In this document: piece by piece, positions 6,648 through 11,214 of the stretch
Numbering within the stretch: the stretch's first letter is position 1
How the letters are laid out: the number at the start of each line of letters is the position of its first letter
Source of the DNA: JBOGED01 sp050743625
GTDB lineage: Bacteria > Actinomycetota > Nitriliruptoria > Euzebyales > Egibacteraceae
NCBI GenBank assembly: GCA_050743625.1
Contig: JBOGED010000451.1
Location: 1 to 11,214, forward strand
Direction of reading: 5' to 3'
DNA length: 11,214 nt
The notes under the pieces: model-generated
What the model saw: only the letters and a program-made list of their open reading frames with translations
The model's database searches: none
What the model was told of the DNA's origin: nothing
Made by a program: the position numbers and the translations under genes

Positions 6648-6893
6648 ATGGCGGTGACCGCGTCGGAGTTGCGGCAGAACATCTACAACCTGCTAGACGA
6701 GGTGCTCGAGACCGGCGTTCCCCTTGAGATCGAGCGCAAGGGCAAGAAGCTGCGGATCGTGCCAGAGAAACCGCGCTCGAAGCTCGATCGGCTCGTCCCA
6801 CATCCGGGAACCATCATCGGTGATCCCGACGATCTAATCCACATGGACTGGTCCGTCTACTGGAACCCGGAGCCTGATATCGATGCATCTTGA
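6648..6893 (+). CDS. Type II antitoxin, Phd/YefM family
   Basis: This is an 81-aa antitoxin expected to bind and neutralise the PIN toxin encoded next to it and to autorepress the pair. The N-terminal part (MAVTASELRQNIYNLLDEVLETGVPLEI, split here as residues 1-28) fits the Phd/YefM DNA-binding fold, followed by the basic strand ERKGKKLRIVPEK. The acidic, Trp-rich C-terminal tail (GDPDDLIHMDWSVYWNPEPD) is the usual toxin-wrapping segment. It has the strongest Shine-Dalgarno of the window and overlaps the toxin gene by 11 bp, the normal arrangement for coupled antitoxin-toxin translation. The 31 bp between mobA and this gene probably contains its own promoter, though readthrough from the dehydrogenase operon is possible. 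Confidence 0.88.
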   Translation: MAVTASELRQNIYNLLDEVLETGVPLEIERKGKKLRIVPEKPRSKLDRLVPHPGTIIGDPDDLIHMDWSVYWNPEPDIDAS

Positions 6894-7278
6894 CACCCAT
6901 GTCGTCGTATGGTTGCACGAGGATCGACGCGACCGCATCCCCGAGGCCGTGCGACGGCGCCTGAATACCGCACCGCTCATGGTCTCGCCGATGGTCGAGT
7001 TAGAGCTTGCCTACTTGTTCGATGTAGGCAAGATCTCCGTCCCCGCGAGCGTGATCATCGACGACCTCAGACCGACGGTCGGTCTCGAGGTCTCGACAAC
7101 GCCCTTCGAATCGGTCATCCGCCAGGCCGTCAGGCTGACGTGGACCCGCGATCCCTTCGACCGACTCATCGCCGCCCAGGCGATCGCCGAGGGTGAGTCC
7201 CTGCTCACGGCGAACCGGCGCATCCTCGCCAACCTCCAACACGCCGTCTGGGACAAGACCGAGCCGAGCCCCGCCTAG
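6883..7278 (+). CDS. vapC: PIN-domain toxin, VapC-like
   Basis: The 131-aa protein is a PIN-domain ribonuclease, the toxin of the type II pair; VapC toxins cleave tRNA or rRNA. Acidic active-site residues are in place: D4 in LDTHVVVWL, E39/E41 in SPMVELELAY, D90 and D93 in TRDPFDRLIAAQA, and the LLTANRRI strand follows. All catalytic positions expected of the family are intact, so it should be active. Translation starts inside the antitoxin gene (11-bp overlap) with GGAG at 6869-6872 as a possible RBS. Its TAG stop lies in a CTAG that also provides the stop of the convergent ACT gene. The target RNA cannot be predicted from sequence. Confidence 0.9.
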   Translation: MHLDTHVVVWLHEDRRDRIPEAVRRRLNTAPLMVSPMVELELAYLFDVGKISVPASVIIDDLRPTVGLEVSTTPFESVIRQAVRLTWTRDPFDRLIAAQAIAEGESLLTANRRILANLQHAVWDKTEPSPA

Positions 7279-7823
7279 GGCGAGGCGATGCCCCCGCCGA
7301 CCGCTCTGGCGGCCTCACGGCACACGCGGAGGAGGGAGCGTGCCCGGTCGATCTCCGTCTCGGTGAAGCGGTAGTCGCGGTGGAGCACGAGCGCCCGGCC
7401 TCTGAAGGGGAGCACGAGTACGCGGTCGTTGCCGGGTGGTGCCTTCTCCGGAGGGTCGAGCGTCACCCGGGTGGCGCGGAGAAGGCCGCCGACGAGCGCC
7501 TCGACGCCGTGCTCCATCGTCATCGCGCCGGACAGGATCGCTTCCAGGCCGATCGCCGCTCGGGTCACTCCGTCACCAGGGTGGCCACGGGACGGGCCGG
7601 CGTGAACCAGCTCCACACCCTTGACCGCCCGGACGTTCTCCACGACGCATCGGAGTCCATCCGGACCGTCCACTCGTACGAACACGTCGTCGAGCGCCAT
7701 CCCGTTCCCGGACTCGACGACGTCGACGGCATCGATGTCGCCCCCGGCCTCGCCGATCGCGCCCGCGAGCTCCGCCAGCCTTCCCGGCTCGTCCGGCACC
7801 GCGCACCGCAGCATGACCTCCAT
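7275..7823 (-). CDS. ACT-domain protein with GAF-like C-terminal region
   Basis: The 182-aa protein begins with a recognisable ACT domain (about 3-75; MLRCAVPDEPGRLAELAGAI, then GDIDAVDVVESGNGMALDDV), a small-molecule sensor fold that usually binds amino acids. Residues 85-176 contain a helix-rich part and then RVLVLPFRGRALVLHRDYRF followed by TETEIDRARSLLRVCREAA, which resembles the last strands and exit helix of a GAF domain. No enzymatic motif is visible, so a regulatory or ligand-sensing role is inferred. The frame stays open upstream to about 8024, but ATG 7823 is chosen because GAGGG lies 4 nt upstream, the conserved part starts there, and a longer form would run across the leuA promoter and leader. 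The gene is divergent from leuA, which makes a branched-chain amino acid a reasonable ligand guess. Confidence 0.7.
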   Translation of the reverse strand: MEVMLRCAVPDEPGRLAELAGAIGEAGGDIDAVDVVESGNGMALDDVFVRVDGPDGLRCVVENVRAVKGVELVHAGPSRGHPGDGVTRAAIGLEAILSGAMTMEHGVEALVGGLLRATRVTLDPPEKAPPGNDRVLVLPFRGRALVLHRDYRFTETEIDRARSLLRVCREAARAVGGGIASP

Positions 7824-7883
7824 GAAACCCTCATCGTAGTGATCCGGCGTTGCTTCGGTGTAACGCATTTCGGCCCAACCAGG

Positions 7884-7912
7884 TTGACGGCCGGGCTCCG
7901 ACGCCGTACACC
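7884..7912 (+). promoter_or_regulatory. Predicted leuA promoter, leaderless for the leader peptide
   Basis: TTGACG (7884-7889) and TACACC (7907-7912) are separated by 17 bp, close to a housekeeping sigma consensus. Transcription would start about 7-9 bases after the -10, at or next to the ATG at 7921. The leader ORF would therefore be translated from a leaderless transcript, as is common in actinobacteria and known for some of their attenuator peptides. Confidence 0.6.
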
Positions 7913-7920
7913 TAGAGGCG

Positions 7921-8007
7921 ATGAGCGCGAGACGTACGCCGGCTCTGTCCCCCATTGGGGTCTGGCACGCGCGTGCGTTACTGGCGGGCCTTCTCCTCAT
8001 CCTTTGA
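7921..8007 (+). CDS. leuL: Leucine-rich leader peptide of the leuA attenuator
   Basis: A 28-codon ORF with ATG 7921 and TGA 8005-8007 ends in the residues ALLAGLLLIL. Six of the last nine sense codons are Leu (TTA, CTG, CTT, CTC, CTC, CTT), and one more is Ile. TTA and CTT are uncommon for leucine in the neighbouring high-GC genes, which would raise sensitivity to low leucyl-tRNA. The putative promoter ends 8 bp upstream and GAGG (7915-7918) is too close to serve as a normal RBS, so leaderless initiation is likely. Ribosome stalling here would control which of the downstream hairpins forms before leuA. The peptide itself need have no function. Confidence 0.75.
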   Translation: MSARRTPALSPIGVWHARALLAGLLLIL

Positions 8008-8009
8008 CG

Positions 8010-8066
8010 CCGCGGGGCGGTCACGTCGCACTCAAGCCCCCCGCGGAGACCCTGGCCGCCTAGGGT
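8010..8066 (+). promoter_or_regulatory. Attenuator hairpins between leader peptide and leuA
   Basis: CCGCGGGG (8010-8017) pairs perfectly with CCCCGCGG (8039-8046), starting two bases after the leader stop. A competing pairing joins GGCGG (8016-8020) to CCGCC (8056-8060), and ACCCT (8049-8053) can pair with AGGGT (8062-8066). These overlap and exclude one another, as expected for an attenuator. No U-run follows, so termination would be of the U-poor actinobacterial type or Rho-dependent. Which fold is the terminator needs RNA folding. Confidence 0.55.
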
Positions 8067-8101
8067 GCGCCCATCGCGACAAGGGATTCGAGGAGTGATC
8101 C

Positions 8102-9667
8102 ATGAGCACGTTCCCGCAGGTCCGCATCTTCGACACCACGCTGCGTGACGGCGAGCAAGCCCCCGGCATCTCTCTGGACGTCAAGGAGAAGCTGGAGATC
8201 GCCGAGCAGCTGGCCCGGCTGCACGTCGACATCATCGAGGCTGGGTTCCCGATCACGTCCCAAGGCGACTTCGAGGGTGTGCGCGCCATCGCCGACTCGG
8301 TAGGCACGGCCCCCGACGCGCCGGTGATCGCCGCCCTCGCCCGCTGCCATCCCGGCGACATCGACCGTGCGGCGGAGTCCCTGAAGCCCGCCAATCGGCC
8401 ACGGATCCACGTGTTCATGTCCACGTCTGAGATCCATCGCGTCCACTTGCTGCGCGGGGCGAGCGAGGACCAGATCCTGGCCCAGGCGGTCGACGGGGTG
8501 TGTCGGGCGCTCACCTATACGGACGACGTGGAGTTCTCCCCGCAGGACGCGACGCGCACGGACGTCGAGTTCCTGAAGCGGATCGTCGACGCGGTAGTCG
8601 AGGCAGGCGCGACCACGGTGAATATCCCCGACACGGTCGGGTACGCAGTGCCACACGAGTTCGGCCAGCTGATCGGTCAGCTCGTGCAGCGAGTGGGCCA
8701 CGACGTCACCATCAGCGTCCACTGCCACAATGACCTGGGCCTCGCCGTCGCCAACTCGATCGAGGCGGCCCGCAACGGCGCACGGCAGATCGAGGTCGCC
8801 GTCAACGGCATCGGCGAGCGCGCGGGGAACTGCTCGATGGAAGAGATCGTGATGGCGCTGTCCACGCGAAGCGATCTCATCGGCTTGTCGACCAGCGTGA
8901 ACACGCGCGAGATCGCCCGGACGTCCCGCCTGGTCAGCGCGTTGACCGGCTATCCCGTCCAGTTCAACAAGGCCGTGGTCGGCCGTAACGCGTTCGCGCA
9001 CGAGTCGGGGATCCACCAGCATGGTGTGCTGCAGGACCGGCTGACCTACGAGATCATGCGCGCCGAGGACGTCGGCGTCGTGGGCGCACAGATCGTGTTG
9101 GGGAAGCACTCCGGGCGCCACGCGTTCGCGCGAACGCTCCAAGACATGGGCTACACCCTGTCCCCCGAGGAGATCGGTCGCGCGTTCCTGCGCTTCAAGG
9201 AGCTGGCGGATCGTAAGATCCAGATCTCCGACAAGGATCTCGAGGCGATCGTCGCCGACGAGGCCTACATCACCGAGCACGAGACCTTCGAGCTCGTCAG
9301 CATCCAGGTCTCAGGCGGTACCGCCATCGCGCCCACCGCGACGGTGCGCATCCGCCGGTCCGAGGACGACTCGATCATCGACGAGTCCTCCATGGGAGAT
9401 GGCATGGTCGACGCGGCGTGCGGCGCGATCCGCCGCGCGGTCGGCATCGACGGCACGCTCGTGACGTTCAACGTCGCCGCGGTCACCGGGGGGATCGACG
9501 CCCTCGGCGACGTCACCTGCCAGGTGGAGGTCGACGGCACCCGCTTCACGGGGCGTGGCGTCTCGACCGACATCGTAGAGGCGAGCGCGCGCGCGTTCCT
9601 CAACGCGCTGAACAAGTCCGTCCGGCTGCGCGACCGCAAACGCGACGCGCAGCAGATGACCCCCTGA
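8102..9667 (+). CDS. leuA: 2-isopropylmalate synthase
   Basis: This enzyme makes 2-isopropylmalate from acetyl-CoA and 2-oxoisovalerate, the first committed step to leucine. It is a full-length 521-aa form of the long bacterial type. The DRE-TIM metallolyase barrel (about 6-275) carries FDTTLRDGEQ (R15, D16), the metal ligands in SVHCHNDLGLA (H207, H209) and GERAGNCSMEEI. The linker has FNKAVVGRNAFAHESGIHQ, and the C-terminal LeuA dimer/allosteric domain spans about 385-510, where leucine normally binds for feedback inhibition. The start is supported by AGGAG at 8091-8095, 6 nt from the ATG. The attenuator upstream implies regulation by leucine at transcription as well as feedback. A citramalate synthase is less likely given the overall LeuA-type sequence. 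Confidence 0.95.
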   Translation: MSTFPQVRIFDTTLRDGEQAPGISLDVKEKLEIAEQLARLHVDIIEAGFPITSQGDFEGVRAIADSVGTAPDAPVIAALARCHPGDIDRAAESLKPANRPRIHVFMSTSEIHRVHLLRGASEDQILAQAVDGVCRALTYTDDVEFSPQDATRTDVEFLKRIVDAVVEAGATTVNIPDTVGYAVPHEFGQLIGQLVQRVGHDVTISVHCHNDLGLAVANSIEAARNGARQIEVAVNGIGERAGNCSMEEIVMALSTRSDLIGLSTSVNTREIARTSRLVSALTGYPVQFNKAVVGRNAFAHESGIHQHGVLQDRLTYEIMRAEDVGVVGAQIVLGKHSGRHAFARTLQDMGYTLSPEEIGRAFLRFKELADRKIQISDKDLEAIVADEAYITEHETFELVSIQVSGGTAIAPTATVRIRRSEDDSIIDESSMGDGMVDAACGAIRRAVGIDGTLVTFNVAAVTGGIDALGDVTCQVEVDGTRFTGRGVSTDIVEASARAFLNALNKSVRLRDRKRDAQQMTP

Positions 9668-9675
9668 GGTTCTTC

Positions 9676-11100
9676 ATGCAAAAACCCACCACCCTGGCCG
9701 AGAAGATCTGGGACCGGCACGTCGTTCGCTCGGCCGATGGCGAGCCGGACCTGCTCTACGTCGATCTCCACCTCGTCCACGAGGTCACGAGCCCTCAAGC
9801 CTTTGAGGGCCTCCGCCTCGCCGGCCGCAAGGTCCGGCGCCCGGACCTGACCCTCGCGGTCATGGACCACAACGTACCCACGACGGACCGATCCCTGCCG
9901 GTCACCGACCCTCTGTCCAAGCAGCAGATGGACACCCTGGCGGCCAACTGCGCCGAGTTTGGGGTGCGGCTGTTCGACATGGTGTCCCGTAACCAGGGCA
10001 TCGTGCACATGATCGGTCCCGAGCTCGGCCTGACCGAACCCGGGATGACGGTGGTGTGCGGCGATAGCCATACGGCCACGCATGGGGCGTTCGGCGCGCT
10101 CGCCTTTGGGATCGGAACGAGCGAGGTCGAGCACGTCCTCGCCACCCAATGTCTGCCACAGGCCAGACCAAAGACCATGGCCGTCCGGATTCGCGGCTCG
10201 CTGCCGTTCGGCGTGACCGCGAAGGACCTCATCCTGTCGGTGATCAGCCATATCGGGGTCGAGGGCGGCGTAGGGCACGTCCTCGAGTACACCGGCGAGG
10301 CCGTCGAGTCGCTCTCGATGGAAGGCCGGATGACCGTGTGCAACATGTCGATCGAAGCCGGCGCCCGCGCAGGTCTCGTCGCTCCAGACGAGACCACGTT
10401 CGCTTACCTGAAAGGTCGCCCCCACGCCCCAGAAGGTGAGGCGTGGGACGCGGCGCTAGAGGAGTGGCGTGGCCTGCACACCGATGCTGGCGCGACGTTC
10501 TCCACTGTCGTCGAGATGGACGCGTCGACCTTCGCGCCCACGGTGACCTGGGGTACCACGCCCGCGATGAGCGTTCCCGTGACCGGCCACGTGCCCCGTC
10601 CCGACGAGACCCGCGACCCCGAGCAGGCCACCCGCGCGCTGGCCTACATGGGCTTGCGCGGCGGGGAGGCCATCACCGACCTCACCCTGGACCGGGTGTT
10701 CATCGGCTCGTGCACCAACGGGCGGATCGAGGACCTCCGCGCCGCCGCACGGGTCGCCGACGGCCACCGCGCCGCACCCGGCGTGCGCGTGCTCGTCGTG
10801 CCCGGCTCCTACCCCGTCAAGATGCAGGCCGAGGCCGAGGGTCTCGACAAGGTCTTCACCGACGCCGGCTTCGAGTGGCGCGAGCCAGGGTGCTCGATGT
10901 GCCTGGGGATGAACCCGGACATCCTCGCACCGGGCGAGCGCTGCGCCTCCACGTCGAACCGGAACTTCGAGGGAAGGCAAGGCAAGGGAGGGCGCACGCA
11001 CCTCGTGTCGCCCGCCATGGCCGCCGCGGCGGCCATTCACGGCCATTTCGTGGACGTCCGGGAGGTCGTCGGGTCCAGGACTCCTACCCCAAAAGGATGA
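9676..11100 (+). CDS. leuC: 3-isopropylmalate dehydratase large subunit
   Basis: This is the [4Fe-4S] large subunit of isopropylmalate isomerase, which converts 2- to 3-isopropylmalate together with LeuD. The 474-aa length is normal for the family. Motifs include DHNVPTTDR, VCGDSHTATHGAFGALAFGI, EAGARAG and the cluster cysteines C346 (IGSCTNGR), C406 and C409 (GCSMCLGMNPD), followed by STSNRNFEGRQG. All cluster ligands are intact. The ATG lies 8 bp after the leuA stop, with GAGG (9666-9669, overlapping the leuA TGA) as RBS at 6-nt spacing, so it is in the same operon as leuA. The same frame is open further upstream inside leuA, but the conserved N terminus (LAEKIWDRHVV) fixes this start. Confidence 0.96.
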   Translation: MQKPTTLAEKIWDRHVVRSADGEPDLLYVDLHLVHEVTSPQAFEGLRLAGRKVRRPDLTLAVMDHNVPTTDRSLPVTDPLSKQQMDTLAANCAEFGVRLFDMVSRNQGIVHMIGPELGLTEPGMTVVCGDSHTATHGAFGALAFGIGTSEVEHVLATQCLPQARPKTMAVRIRGSLPFGVTAKDLILSVISHIGVEGGVGHVLEYTGEAVESLSMEGRMTVCNMSIEAGARAGLVAPDETTFAYLKGRPHAPEGEAWDAALEEWRGLHTDAGATFSTVVEMDASTFAPTVTWGTTPAMSVPVTGHVPRPDETRDPEQATRALAYMGLRGGEAITDLTLDRVFIGSCTNGRIEDLRAAARVADGHRAAPGVRVLVVPGSYPVKMQAEAEGLDKVFTDAGFEWREPGCSMCLGMNPDILAPGERCASTSNRNFEGRQGKGGRTHLVSPAMAAAAAIHGHFVDVREVVGSRTPTPKG

Positions 11101-11214
11101 ATGGCCTGGTAAGCAAGGCGAGGCCCGCCCTTTACAACCGTTTTATGCGTTATTTCCTGCGGAGCCGCACGCGGTTCGTCGAATCGTGCCTCACGCGGCT
11201 GCGGAATCTGGGCT
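11097..11214 (+). CDS. Possible partial ORF overlapping the leuC stop (uncertain)
   Basis: An ATG at 11097 overlaps the leuC TGA (ATGA arrangement) and the frame stays open to the window end, giving 39 codons that begin MNGLVSKARPALYNRFMRYF. AAAAGG lies directly before it, too close to be a good RBS. The residues do not look like LeuD and match no family I know. A minus-strand frame entering from the right edge and ending at a TAA (11150-11152) with an Arg/Lys-rich tail is an equally plausible reading. Coding status is therefore open. Confidence 0.2.
   Translation, partial: MNGLVSKARPALYNRFMRYFLRSRTRFVESCLTRLRNLG

Noticed and set aside
7824..8024. Longer form of the ACT protein starting near 8024
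   Set aside because: The extra 67 residues are Arg-rich and featureless, overlap the leuA promoter and leader ORF, and have no good RBS; the ATG at 7823 has one.
8008..8101. T-box leader controlling leuA
   Set aside because: No T-box consensus or specifier stem is visible; the Leu-rich translated ORF with alternative hairpins explains the region better.
8060..10425. Long minus-strand open frames antisense to leuA and leuC (up to about 400 codons)
   Set aside because: They are mirror frames of strongly G/C-biased real genes. The plus-strand proteins match their families end to end, while the antisense translations have no recognisable family.
1..11214. CRISPR array, insertion sequence or transposase
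   Set aside because: No regularly spaced direct repeats, transposase motifs or matching terminal inverted repeats were seen anywhere in the window.

Overview
The window looks like a chromosomal segment of a high-GC actinobacterium, probably an uncultured or deep-branching lineage. The evidence is strong G/C preference at third codon positions, GTG and ATG starts, Shine-Dalgarno sites of the AGGAG/AAGGGG type, actinobacterial-style 2-oxoacid dehydrogenase and leucine genes, and an apparently leaderless attenuator peptide. Genus cannot be assigned from sequence alone.

Layout. Positions 1-508 hold no gene I can defend, but carry two strong inverted repeats close to the left edge. At 509-1423 (+) is a four-TM protein with two SLATT-type modules (DUF4231-like), a family predicted to act as a membrane effector in conflict systems. 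It converges, with only 5 bp between stops, on a cbiX-like sirohydrochlorin chelatase (minus strand, to about 2274). A divergent gap of about 180 bp leads into a tight plus-strand operon: E1-alpha, E1-beta and E2 of a 2-oxoacid dehydrogenase (branched-chain or pyruvate type, no E3), then a mobA-like nucleotidyltransferase with a C-terminal beta-grasp-like extension. Gaps inside this operon are 2-4 bp.

A type II toxin-antitoxin pair follows (Phd/YefM antitoxin and PIN toxin, 11-bp overlap). Its toxin stop codon shares a CTAG with the stop of a convergent ACT-domain gene. The ACT gene is divergent from the leucine block.

Leucine block (7884-11100). A promoter-like TTGACG-N17-TACACC sits immediately before a 28-codon leader ORF whose end is packed with leucine codons. 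G/C-rich hairpins that exclude one another come next, then leuA (2-isopropylmalate synthase) and leuC (large subunit of isopropylmalate isomerase). This is the layout of a leucine attenuation system: with leucyl-tRNA scarce, ribosomes would stall on the leader and favour the readthrough fold. leuD is not seen in the last 114 bases.

The leucine biosynthesis block and the 2-oxoacid dehydrogenase (possibly consuming branched-chain keto acids) could form a metabolic neighbourhood, but the sequence does not prove a functional link. The most interesting items are the leuA attenuator, the MobA/beta-grasp fusion without a terminal Gly-Gly, the lone SLATT protein with structured DNA upstream, and the ACT plus GAF-like protein divergent from leuA.
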